From assembly GCA_002298165.1 (NCBI GenBank), contig DBMI01000060.1:1-34184 (forward strand): a stretch of 34,184 bases of DNA, read 5' to 3'. A program made the translations under genes and the position numbers. Positions 15,513 to 23,838 of this stretch are shown here, piece after piece (within the stretch, counting starts at the first letter, position 1; each line of letters starts with the position of its first letter). The notes beneath the pieces were generated by a model. That model did not search any database and was not told where the DNA came from. It worked only from the letters and a program-made list of their open reading frames with translations. This DNA is from Desulfarculales bacterium UBA702 (lineage in GTDB: Bacteria > Desulfobacterota > Syntrophobacteria > Syntrophobacterales > Syntrophobacteraceae).

Positions 15513-17629
15513 AGCCTCTTCCTCGGCTGTTTCCGCAAACTGTCTATTTGCTTCAAAGTATTTACGATTTCCGGCATTTCGCGAAACTCTTCGATACCGT
15601 AGCGTGCCTTGCGCCTCCAGTTGGATGAGGTGACGGCGCCGGGCAGGTTCTGGGGCAGCTTCTCCAGCCAAAGATCTTCCAGGTTTACCAGCAGAAACTT
15701 TGCAGGGCATCCCGCCAGGTACTTCTCGGCCGCTATAATGACTGCCTTCTCGGATCTGTCCCCGGCCAGATAGCCTTTTTCCACGAGAAAGGTTTCGAGT
15801 CTCTCCCGCACCCGTTTTCTCTTTGCTAACTCTTCCGGTGCCTTGCTCCTATCCAAAATACCCGCGGTGACCCTGTCGGTAACGTCTGTTCCTTCGAGAA
15901 AGCCCGCAAAGGGAGGCATATCGTGGGTATTCAGGCCGGCAACAGAATTGGATGGAGCAGGCTTGAGCACTTTGGGGTCATCCGATTCGAGTTCGTACTG
16001 GACGACATACATTTTGAAGACGTTATGGCGGCCCATCGATACGTTTACATATTCAGGCACCGTGCCCAGGTTTTCTCCCAAAACGGTACATCGGTTGCGG
16101 TGGGATTCTATGGAAAGAATCGCGTAAAATTCGTCCGCTTCATAGCGGACGAAGACACCGGCCGCGGCATTCATTCCCTCGGGGACCCAAAAAAGCCTGT
16201 GCAGCCCAGGCACATGATCTATCCGCAAAACTCCGGCCCGGCTCATCATTTTGCGCAAAAATCCAGTTACATACCGATATCCGTCTTCGCGAATCTTTTC
16301 CGGGTGAAGCGGCGGAAAACCCCAGTTCTGCCCAAGAGGAAAGACTATGTCCGGTGGCGCTCCAACCGATACTCCCTCGACGTATAGGTCCTGGTAGCGC
16401 CAGGTGTCGTAGGAATTCGGGTTAATCCCGATTGGAAGGTCGAGGTAAAGGCCCGGTCCCAAGCTTTCCGCGAGTTCAGATAGCTTCTCGATCTGCCGTC
16501 CGGCCTCCCATTGAACATAGAGGTGATAATCTCTTGCTCTTGGATCGAAATCAGCCGGCTCAATCGTTCCTTCCTTTTGAGGGGGCGACCACTGGGGCCA
16601 AGGTTTGCGAACCCTTTCGCCAAACGCTCGAAAGCGGGCATAGTCTTCCATGGCAGGATCTTTTCGAAGGCATTTGTCGAATGATTCCCGCTCGATTGCG
16701 GGGCGGTTGAAAAAAGTCTGCGCAAGTTCTTCCAGTACAGCCCGCTTTATAGACATCTGGCGCTTGTAATCGACGAGAGGGGCGGATCCGAGTTCATCGA
16801 TCTGCCGACGGGCCGAATCGAGCAAAGTACGTGCCCGAGGCGATTTTTCAAACTCCGGGGCCTTCTCCGGATCTATGTAGAACTCATTCCAGAAAAGCCT
16901 GCTTGCCGGCGAATAAGGGCTGGGCTCGAAAGGGTTGTCCAGGAAGGCCGAGAGGAAGGGAAGGGTGCCGACGATCTTTCCACCCAGTCCGCCTCCCCAC
17001 CTGTAAAGATCGGCCAGATCGGTGAAGTCTCCCGCTCCGGGGTTTCTTTTCGAATGAAGGGAATAGAGTGGAAAAAACAGGCCCCAGATCCTTTCGGTAT
17101 CCGCAAAGGCCTTGACGGGAGATGAAATTATCCGCGCGCTGAAAGCCTCCCCGCTCGCTTCGATCTTTAATCCGTGGTAGCCGATGGGCAGCACTCCGGG
17201 GATCGAAAGCTCTCTTGCAACGAAGGTGGCATTGCCGATGTTCTCATAATGGACGGGCCGGCACTCGGATACATTGCAGCTCCAGCTTCTCACATCCCCC
17301 GATTCCAATTCCAGACGGATCCCTATCGTTTTCCCCCGCAGACCATCGGGGATGAACATTTTCAGTCCGGTGACCTTCCCGTCCCACGCAACTGAAACAG
17401 GCTCGATCACGCGGTCGATGGTTTTCTTTTTTCTCTCCGCCAGTGCCGTCGCGGCATCGGATATTTCCCGAACCGGAGCGCCCAGGGCTCGCAGCACCCT
17501 TAGAAGTACTTCGTCCGAGGCCTTTCGGCGCTTTCCGCTGACATCCGCATAGATTGTCTGGACACCATGAAGCTGTGCCAGGCTTTGGAGGGCCTTCTGA
17601 TGCTTGCTAAGACGTGCCGTTTGCACCAA
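15509..17629 (-). CDS. malQ: 4-alpha-glucanotransferase (amylomaltase)
   Basis: GH77 enzyme that transfers maltodextrin segments between chains, remodelling the products of GlgX so that TreY can use them. The N-terminal motif LAQLHGVQTIYADVSGKRRKAS is the conserved start of long MalQ proteins. Catalytic positions counted from the chosen start are D471 (RIDHVPGLHRLFW), E519 (VLGENLGTVP) and D570 (LNTHDMPP). I chose TTG 17629 (706 residues), which follows a GGGATCG stretch; GTG 17626 is equally possible. The open frame continues to 17848, but that part overlaps glgX. The stop overlaps treZ by 4 nt. Confidence 0.9.
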   Translation of the reverse strand: MVQTARLSKHQKALQSLAQLHGVQTIYADVSGKRRKASDEVLLRVLRALGAPVREISDAATALAERKKKTIDRVIEPVSVAWDGKVTGLKMFIPDGLRGKTIGIRLELESGDVRSWSCNVSECRPVHYENIGNATFVARELSIPGVLPIGYHGLKIEASGEAFSARIISSPVKAFADTERIWGLFFPLYSLHSKRNPGAGDFTDLADLYRWGGGLGGKIVGTLPFLSAFLDNPFEPSPYSPASRLFWNEFYIDPEKAPEFEKSPRARTLLDSARRQIDELGSAPLVDYKRQMSIKRAVLEELAQTFFNRPAIERESFDKCLRKDPAMEDYARFRAFGERVRKPWPQWSPPQKEGTIEPADFDPRARDYHLYVQWEAGRQIEKLSELAESLGPGLYLDLPIGINPNSYDTWRYQDLYVEGVSVGAPPDIVFPLGQNWGFPPLHPEKIREDGYRYVTGFLRKMMSRAGVLRIDHVPGLHRLFWVPEGMNAAAGVFVRYEADEFYAILSIESHRNRCTVLGENLGTVPEYVNVSMGRHNVFKMYVVQYELESDDPKVLKPAPSNSVAGLNTHDMPPFAGFLEGTDVTDRVTAGILDRSKAPEELAKRKRVRERLETFLVEKGYLAGDRSEKAVIIAAEKYLAGCPAKFLLVNLEDLWLEKLPQNLPGAVTSSNWRRKARYGIEEFREMPEIVNTLKQIDSLRKQPRKRL

Positions 17630-17688
17630 CTTCGATCCCGTTCTGGCGGTTAGTATCCCGGCGGTTGTTGTCCGGTATTGCCCCTGGA

Positions 17689-19845
17689 TTACCTCTGTGG
17701 GGTTCGGCTGCCGCTGAAACGGAAAACCGAAGTTGACCGAGCTTCGAGAAGGTATGTGTCCCCGGGGCGAAGCGGGGGCGCCGCGAGTTTGCCTGATTCG
17801 CTGTTGGTGTCGATCACCGGTTCCCAATAACCCTCGAAGACCCCCCACTGACCCTCGAATTTAAAAAGTGGCATGATAAACGGCAGCGGCTCCCAATGGG
17901 CATTGAACAGAACAAGCATAGTGTCGTCGTATATTGGATTACCGCGGCTGTCCAACTCGTCAATTGCATCGCCGGCCAGCAGCATTCCCAGGCTTCTCGC
18001 AAAAGGCATATTCCAGTCCTCCTGCGTCATCTCCTTGCCGTCGGGACGGAACCATGCGATATCCGGGAGATCGGGGTCCCGCATCGACCGGCCACGAAAA
18101 AAGTTTTGCCGCCGGAACACAGGGTGCTCTTTTCTGATTTTGCTGAGAAATCGGACGAAGTCCAGAAGAGCGCGCTGGTCCTTATCGAGATCCCAGTGCA
18201 GCCATGAAATCTCGTTATCCTGGCAGTAGGTGTTGTTGTTCCCGTAACGGGTTTGTCCCGTTTCATCGCCATGAAGGATCATCGGAACGCCCTGGGAGAG
18301 TAGAAGGGTTGTGAAGAAATTGCGCTGCTGGCGCGCGCGGCAGGCCAGCACTGCGGGATCGTCCGTCGGGCCTTCGGCGCCGCAGTTCCAACTGTAGTTA
18401 TTGTCGGCCCCGTCCCTGTTATCCTCCAGGTTTGCCTCATTATGTTTTTGGTTATAGCTGACAAGGTCTCTCAGGCAAAAGCCGTCGTGCGCGGTGACAA
18501 AATTGATGCTGGCGTAGGGCCGCCTTCCGGTCCGTTCGTAGAGGTCACTGCTGCCGGTGATGCGATATGCAAAATTTCCGAGCTGCGCCTCATCACCCCT
18601 CCAGTATTTCCTTACGCCGTCCCGGTATTCGCCGTTCCACTCGGTCCACAAGACAGGGAAGTTACCCACCTGGTACCCTCCCTGCCCCAGGTCCCAGGGC
18701 TCCGCTATCAGCTTGACCTGCGAGAGGACGGGGTCCTGGTGGATTATATCGAAGAAGGCAGACAGGCGATCCACATCATGGAGTTCGCGGGCAAGGGCGG
18801 CTGCCAGATCGAATCGAAAACCATCCACGTGCATTTCCGTCGTCCAGTAGCGAAGGCTGTCCATAATGAGCTGGAGCGTGCGGGGGTGGATCATATTGAG
18901 AGTATTGCCAGTCCCCGTAAAATCGTAGTAGTAGCGCCTGTTGTCCCACACCAGGCGGTAATAGGCGGCATTATCTATTCCACGGAAGCTGATGGTCGGC
19001 CCTAAATGGTTCCCTTCGGCCGTGTGGTTGTAGACGACGTCCAGGATCACCTCGATCCCTTCCCGGTGAAGCGTCTTTACCATTGTCTTGAACTCGGAAA
19101 CCTGATCACCCCTGTATTTTCTGTGGGCATACTCGAAGTGGGGAACGAAGAAATTGATCGAGTTATATCCCCAGTAATTTCTGAGGCCCTTTTCGAGTAA
19201 GTGCCGGTCATGCAGAAACTGGTGGACAGGCATTAATTCGATTGCGGTAATGCCCAGAGATAGGAGGTATTCGATTACAGCGGGGCTGGCCAGGCCGGCA
19301 TAGGTGCCGCGAAGTTCTTCGGGCACCATGGGAAAAAGCTTTGTAAGGCCTTTTACGTGTGCTTCATAGATGATGGTTTTATCCCATGGTACATTGGGGC
19401 GTGGATCTTCACCCCATGAAAAGGCCGGATCGATGACCGCGCATTTGGGCGAAAACGGAGCGCTGTCCCTCATATCCATAGACAGGTCCGCATCGGGATG
19501 CCCTATCGTGTACCCGAAATGGGCGTCATCCCATGTGATGACGCCATCTACTGCCTTGGCGTATGGGTCCCTGAGGAGCTTTGCGGGATTGAACCGATGC
19601 CCTTCCATCGGAGCGTAAGGTCCGTGCATACGGTATCCGTACAGCTGGCCGGGACGGGCCTCTGGAATATAGATATGCCATACCAGGTCGGTTTGTTCCG
19701 TAACGGGAATTCTAGCCTCGTTTCCTTCATTGTCGAAAAAGCAAAGCTCGACCCCGGTTGCATTCTCCGAAAAAATAGCGAAATTTACCCCTGATCCATC
19801 CCAGGTTGCCCCCAGAGGATAAGGTTTACCAGGCCAGACTTTCAT
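17689..19845 (-). CDS. glgX: Glycogen debranching enzyme GlgX/TreX
   Basis: 718-residue GH13_11 isoamylase-type enzyme that hydrolyses alpha-1,6 branches of glycogen. An N-terminal CBM48 domain (about 10-110, PLGATWDGSGVNFAIFSENA) precedes the barrel. Catalytic residues are nucleophile D346 (VDGFRFDLA), acid E382 (LIAEPWDLG) and D454 (VTAHDGF). The tail contains the family segment HGDETGQTRYGNNNTYCQD. GGGGGA precedes the ATG. It appears to be the first gene of the glgX-malQ-treZ-treY operon, consistent with glycogen as the source of trehalose. Confidence 0.96.
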   Translation of the reverse strand: MKVWPGKPYPLGATWDGSGVNFAIFSENATGVELCFFDNEGNEARIPVTEQTDLVWHIYIPEARPGQLYGYRMHGPYAPMEGHRFNPAKLLRDPYAKAVDGVITWDDAHFGYTIGHPDADLSMDMRDSAPFSPKCAVIDPAFSWGEDPRPNVPWDKTIIYEAHVKGLTKLFPMVPEELRGTYAGLASPAVIEYLLSLGITAIELMPVHQFLHDRHLLEKGLRNYWGYNSINFFVPHFEYAHRKYRGDQVSEFKTMVKTLHREGIEVILDVVYNHTAEGNHLGPTISFRGIDNAAYYRLVWDNRRYYYDFTGTGNTLNMIHPRTLQLIMDSLRYWTTEMHVDGFRFDLAAALARELHDVDRLSAFFDIIHQDPVLSQVKLIAEPWDLGQGGYQVGNFPVLWTEWNGEYRDGVRKYWRGDEAQLGNFAYRITGSSDLYERTGRRPYASINFVTAHDGFCLRDLVSYNQKHNEANLEDNRDGADNNYSWNCGAEGPTDDPAVLACRARQQRNFFTTLLLSQGVPMILHGDETGQTRYGNNNTYCQDNEISWLHWDLDKDQRALLDFVRFLSKIRKEHPVFRRQNFFRGRSMRDPDLPDIAWFRPDGKEMTQEDWNMPFARSLGMLLAGDAIDELDSRGNPIYDDTMLVLFNAHWEPLPFIMPLFKFEGQWGVFEGYWEPVIDTNSESGKLAAPPLRPGDTYLLEARSTSVFRFSGSRTPQR

Positions 19846-20199
19846 CGGTCCCCCAATGTAAGGTTAACTTAAAGTATGGGTGAGGCAGAATAGAGGATCG
19901 GCTCGCCACTGTGGAAAGCGAAGGTTCTTCATGCACTCCAGGTGGAAACTGGAAAAGTTTGCCATCAATGAATTTATGGCCCGGCCAGTTAGAATGAAAT
20001 GGGGAAAACTATGTAAATGACAGTAGGGACTATGTAGAAATCCTTCAGGGCCCTACCTTAGATTGAAAATCTACTGAAGATCTGCGGTCAATCATGACGG
20101 CAAGGTCGTAAACTTTGCCCTAACCGGGGAGCGGATGTGGGGCGGGCACTAACGTTTTGGCGCGATTTCCCGGGGCTCTTGCCCAAATAGCCTGCTGGA
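19846..20199. other. Intergenic region upstream of glgX
   Basis: This 354-nt stretch has no convincing gene. It should contain the glgX promoter (leftward), but no clear -35/-10 pair was found. The only structure noted is a direct repeat ACTATGTA at 20008-20015 and 20029-20036, with start points 21 bp apart (two helical turns), which could be an operator. Confidence 0.35.
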
Positions 20200-20679
20200 T
20201 CAGATATCTATCGACAGTATTCTGTACGTGCGTGTGCCCGAAGGTGTATGGATAATGACCTCATCACCCTCGGTGTGGCCCAGCACGCCGCTGCCGACCG
20301 GCGACTCTACTGATAGCTTTCCTCCGGATATATCAGATTCCCACGGTCCCACCATCTGATAGTGGCAGATCTCACCCGATTCCAGGTTTTCGATGCTGAT
20401 CACCGTGCCGAATCCCACCCGCTTTGCAAAAAATTTGCGGCCAACCACTATTTCACAACGTGCGAGCTTTTCTTCTATTTCGTCTATCTTCTTCTGTACC
20501 CTCAGATGGCGCTCGCGAGCGGCAAGATATTGCTGGTTCTCTACTTTCACGCCGTAGCCCCTCGCCTCACACAGTTCATCGAGCACCTGCGGGCGGATAT
20601 TCTTGCGCAAATGCGCCAGTTCCCTAAGCAGGCGGCGGTGTCCGCTTCTTGTAATTGGGACTTTGTGCGTTGATTTCAT
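20200..20679 (-). CDS. GreA/GreB-family transcription factor-like protein
   Basis: 159 residues aligning along the whole GreA fold: an N-terminal coiled-coil (about 12-80; RRLLRELAHLRKNIRPQVLDEL) and a C-terminal FKBP-like domain (FGTVISIENLESGE, SPVGSGVLGHTEGDEV, TPSGTRTYRIL). Gre factors enter the RNA polymerase secondary channel and stimulate cleavage of backtracked RNA. In the coiled-coil tip, where GreA reads REHGDLKE, this protein reads RGYGVKVE: the key Asp is V44 while the Glu is kept (E47). It may bind polymerase without normal cleavage activity, so I do not call it greA. It follows the NUDIX gene after 5 nt. Confidence 0.87.
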   Translation of the reverse strand: MKSTHKVPITRSGHRRLLRELAHLRKNIRPQVLDELCEARGYGVKVENQQYLAARERHLRVQKKIDEIEEKLARCEIVVGRKFFAKRVGFGTVISIENLESGEICHYQMVGPWESDISGGKLSVESPVGSGVLGHTEGDEVIIHTPSGTRTYRILSIDI

Positions 20680-20684
20680 TGGAT

Positions 20685-21257
20685 CTACCTGAAGAAATCC
20701 TCAGTGATTTCACCCTTTTCCATCCTTGCTCGGAAAAGTGAGAAGCCCAGTACTGTTTTGCCGTCCCGAATGGCTCCACTCATAATCATATCATTTAAAG
20801 CGGCGAATTCGACCACTTCGACGCGGGAGATCTCATCAACATCCTCGCGCTCCGAAACCTTCTGAAGGCCGGATGCAGCGTAGATCCTGATCACTTCGTC
20901 CGAGTAACCAATGGCAGGGTAGTAGCTGAAAATTTCAACAAGGTTGCGCGCCCTGTAACCCGTCTCCTCGAAAAGCTCGCGTCCAGCACAGACTCTGACC
21001 TCTTCGCCGGGATCGACCTTCCCCGCCGGGATCTCCAGGGTCTCAGCCCCCAAGGCATAACGCCATTGGCGCACCATAAGGATATGTCCCGGATCGAGAA
21101 AAGGGAGGATTGCCGCGGCTTCCGGGTGATCCAGCTTTATCCGCTCGGTCAGCTTTCCATTGCGCAGCCTCACGCAATCGAGCCTCGCGCTGAAGTGCCT
21201 GGCCTGTAATATGCCGAGAGTCCTTACAGTCTCTTCCACTAGATCTTCCTCTCTCAC
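20685..21257 (-). CDS. NUDIX hydrolase, ADP-ribose pyrophosphatase type
   Basis: 190-residue NUDIX protein. The NUDIX box is complete: G79, E85, R93-E94, E97-E98 and G100 in the GX5EX7REXXEEXG pattern. The preceding LEIPAGK and the following FSYYPAIGYSDEVIRIY resemble the ADP-ribose pyrophosphatase subfamily, which cleaves ADP-ribose to AMP and ribose 5-phosphate. It lies between the Smr gene and the GreA-like gene on the same strand. Substrate assignment is by resemblance only. Confidence 0.92.
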   Translation of the reverse strand: MREEDLVEETVRTLGILQARHFSARLDCVRLRNGKLTERIKLDHPEAAAILPFLDPGHILMVRQWRYALGAETLEIPAGKVDPGEEVRVCAGRELFEETGYRARNLVEIFSYYPAIGYSDEVIRIYAASGLQKVSEREDVDEISRVEVVEFAALNDMIMSGAIRDGKTVLGFSLFRARMEKGEITEDFFR

Positions 21258-21383
21258 AAAATTTTGGATTATGCCTGACCGATTGAGGCCAAATATTATA
21301 CTCCACTGGAACGGAAGACGGTAGAAGGAACACGGTGCTCGGAAAATGGGGAGGTGTGAGATGGAATGCGGACTTGGGATTGG

Positions 21384-21677
21384 CTAATATGGGCCGGGTT
21401 TTTTCCGGCGGAGAACCGCAACGGTGGCGCCCCAGCTTCCGGCATTGGCGTCTGCCTGCCTGAAAGACTCCACCAAGGGGTGTTTTCTGAGAACCGATCG
21501 AACGATTTCCGCCAGCACACCTATACCTTTACCGTGAATTATACGGACTTCGGCATAGCCTTTTTCAAAAGCCGCTTCCAGGTAATCGTGCAACAGGCTC
21601 TTTACCTCGCCCGGCCTGAATGTATGGAGGTCAATCGAGTCTTCGATTGGAAATTCAATGGGTTCGTCGTCGTTCAT
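21384..21677 (-). CDS. Small MutS-related (Smr) domain protein
   Basis: 97-residue stand-alone Smr domain. It shows the hallmark DLHTF near residue 16, VRIIHGKGIG in the middle and a GSWGATVAVL end. Smr domains are nucleic acid-binding nucleases found at the C-terminus of MutS2 and as single proteins. It starts 27 nt after the lipA stop and is probably co-transcribed. No function in lipoate metabolism is suggested. Confidence 0.9.
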   Translation of the reverse strand: MNDDEPIEFPIEDSIDLHTFRPGEVKSLLHDYLEAAFEKGYAEVRIIHGKGIGVLAEIVRSVLRKHPLVESFRQADANAGSWGATVAVLRRKKPGPY

Positions 21678-21704
21678 CGGTTCGGCTCCGGTGCCATCCC
21701 TATC

Positions 21705-22595
21705 CTAAAGTCCGGCTGCCTGTTCATCGGCATGGTAGGAACTGCGCACGAGTGGTCCCGATTCAACGTGCCGGAAGCCGAGGTTTAAAGCGGCCTTTTT
21801 CAGGCTTTCGAACTCTTCCGGTGCATAATACCGCAAGACCGGGATATGAGCACGTGTGGGGGACAAATACTGGCCTATGGTGAGGATGTCGCAACCGGCC
21901 CTTCTCAGGTCGGCCATCACCTCGAGTAACTCGTCCACCGACTCACCAAGACCCACCATGACGCCGGACTTGGTGAGTAAGTCATTTTTATCGGCACCGG
22001 CAGCAGTAAGCACTCCAAGGGAGCGGTGGTAATCGGCCTCTTTCCTGGCAATCGGGTAGAGTCGCGGCACCGTTTCTATGTTGTGCCCGAAAATGTGTGG
22101 ACCCGCTTCCAATATTGTCTCAATCGAAGAAACTTTTCCGCCAAAATCCGGGACCAGCACCTCGACTCTGCACCCGGAAACCTTTTCGCGAATGGACCTG
22201 ATTGTATCGGCAAAAAGGCCCGCACCTCCATCCGGCAGATCGTCCCGTGTTACGGATGTTATGACAGCGTGCCTCAGGCCCATTACCGAGACGGCTTCGG
22301 CCACTTCCCTTGCCTCATCACACCTTACTGCCATGGGCTTCCCGGTCTGGACGCCGCAAAACCGGCAATCCCTTGTGCACACGTCCCCGAGAATCATAAA
22401 TGTCGCCGTACCTCTGCCCCAGCATTCGCCTAAATTGGGACATAAAGCCTCGGCGCATACTGTATGCAGTCGCTTGTCCCTTACGAGCCGGCGTATCCTT
22501 TCGAAGCTCTCACCCGACGGGATGCGGACCCTGATCCATGGCGGTTTTGGTATACTTCGGCCACGGCTCGTGCTCTCTTCTTTACTCTCGTTCAA
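21705..22595 (-). CDS. lipA: Lipoyl synthase
   Basis: 296-residue radical SAM enzyme that inserts two sulfurs into protein-bound octanoyl groups to make lipoyl cofactor. Both iron-sulfur cluster motifs are visible: the auxiliary cluster C47, C52, C58 (CAEALCPNLGEC) and the radical SAM cluster C73, C77, C80 (CTRDCRFC). The C-terminal RSSYHA segment carries the serine ligand of the auxiliary cluster. It starts 34 nt after lipB, and the two enzymes act in sequence on the E2 subunit encoded upstream. Confidence 0.97.
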   Translation of the reverse strand: MNESKEESTSRGRSIPKPPWIRVRIPSGESFERIRRLVRDKRLHTVCAEALCPNLGECWGRGTATFMILGDVCTRDCRFCGVQTGKPMAVRCDEAREVAEAVSVMGLRHAVITSVTRDDLPDGGAGLFADTIRSIREKVSGCRVEVLVPDFGGKVSSIETILEAGPHIFGHNIETVPRLYPIARKEADYHRSLGVLTAAGADKNDLLTKSGVMVGLGESVDELLEVMADLRRAGCDILTIGQYLSPTRAHIPVLRYYAPEEFESLKKAALNLGFRHVESGPLVRSSYHADEQAAGL

Positions 22596-22629
22596 TTCCG
22601 GACCCTTTGCTCCGCCTACCGCCGTGAAC

Positions 22630-23328
22630 CTAACGTATCAACTCGTCACAAGAAACTTCCACCATCTTTCGATCGAAAGATGCCCCGAAAGCCCCAGCAA
22701 CCGTTGTGGCAAAGTCATGAAGCGAAACCTCATGCCCGACGATTCGCGACAGGGTTGTTACACCCCGGTCTTTTATTCCGCAAGGGACAATATGGCTGAA
22801 ATAGTCAAGGTCTGTATTCAGGTTCAGGGCGAAACCATGTTGGGTAATCCCGCTGGCGGTAATTTTTACTCCTATTGCCGCGATCTTTTCATTGCCTACC
22901 CAAACCCCTGTGTAGCCGCCGCATCTGCCTGCGGATACATTTAGTTCTGCCAGGGCGCGGACAATCGTGTCTTCGAGCAGCCGCAGGTAGGTCCCGGGGC
23001 CGGTTTGCATCCTTTCCAGATTTACAATGGGGTAGCCGACAAGTTGACCGGGGCCGTGAAAGGTAATGTCACCGCCCCTGTCGGTATTGATTACAGCCGC
23101 CCCAAGGCTGACGAGGCGATCACGCGGGACGAGCATATTGGACTCGCCCCTGCGGCACCCCAGGGTATAGGTTGGAGGGTGTTCGAGTAGAAGGAGGGTA
23201 TCCGGTCCGCCGGCTGCAACAAGATCGGCGAGCTTCTTTTGCAGTTCCCACGCCTGCATGTAATCGACGCGGCCCATCCTGCAGTAGATGCAAATCTTTG
23301 GTTCCGGACTTACTGCCAGGTCCTGCAT
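22630..23328 (-). CDS. lipB: Octanoyl-[ACP]:protein N-octanoyltransferase
   Basis: 232-residue LipB, which transfers octanoate from acyl carrier protein to the lipoyl-domain lysine. The active site is intact: RGGDITFHGPGQ (84-95), lysine K148 in KIAAIGVKI and the acyl-accepting C183 in VPCGI. It lies just downstream of bfr (15-nt gap) and upstream of lipA. This places the lipoylation pair in one run with pdhABC-lpd. Confidence 0.96.
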   Translation of the reverse strand: MQDLAVSPEPKICIYCRMGRVDYMQAWELQKKLADLVAAGGPDTLLLLEHPPTYTLGCRRGESNMLVPRDRLVSLGAAVINTDRGGDITFHGPGQLVGYPIVNLERMQTGPGTYLRLLEDTIVRALAELNVSAGRCGGYTGVWVGNEKIAAIGVKITASGITQHGFALNLNTDLDYFSHIVPCGIKDRGVTTLSRIVGHEVSLHDFATTVAGAFGASFDRKMVEVSCDELIR

Positions 23329-23343
23329 CTATATCGTCCCGAG

Positions 23344-23811
23344 CTAATCTATCTGTTCCACCAGGTAAATCTGGGGGCCCATTTGCTTTATCTGGTCAAG
23401 CTGTGCCTCCAGAAAATCTATATGTTCCTCTTCTTCCTTGAGAATGGATTCCAAAAGCTCTCGTGTGCCACTGTCACCCAGTTCCGCGGCCAGTTTGATC
23501 CCGTCGTTGTAGTTTGCGTGTCCGCCAATCTCGGAGGCGAGGTCCATCTGGTGCTGTATTTCAACAGTCGACCCGATATTTATCTTCTTCAGATTGCTGA
23601 CTGTTGGCAGGCCGTCCAGGAACAAAATGCGCCCAATCAGCTTCTCGGCATGTTTCATTTCCTGGATCGCCCTTTTTTCGCTCGACTTGTGCAGTCTTTC
23701 ATATCCCCAATTTTCGCACATTTCAGAATGCACCATATACTGGTTGATTACGGTCAGTTCGTCAGCAAGCAAATCGTTCAGTTTGGCAATAATTTTCTCG
23801 TCGCCCTTCAT
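23344..23811 (-). CDS. bfr: Bacterioferritin
   Basis: 155-residue bacterioferritin, the 24-subunit heme-containing iron store. The diiron ferroxidase ligands E18, E51, H54, E94, E127 and H130 are all at the Escherichia coli positions, as are Y25 and the heme ligand M52, so both ferroxidase and heme sites should work. It lies between lpdA (27-nt gap) and lipB. LipA needs iron-sulfur clusters, so an iron-supply link is possible but speculative. Confidence 0.96.
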   Translation of the reverse strand: MKGDEKIIAKLNDLLADELTVINQYMVHSEMCENWGYERLHKSSEKRAIQEMKHAEKLIGRILFLDGLPTVSNLKKINIGSTVEIQHQMDLASEIGGHANYNDGIKLAAELGDSGTRELLESILKEEEEHIDFLEAQLDQIKQMGPQIYLVEQID

Positions 23812-23838
23812 GACTTTCTCCCGTTTTAAAATTGAGGT

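Noticed and set aside
15513..15710. N-terminal extension of treZ
   Set aside because: Overlaps malQ entirely and lacks TreZ similarity; the ATG in the ATGA overlap with a strong binding site is the start.
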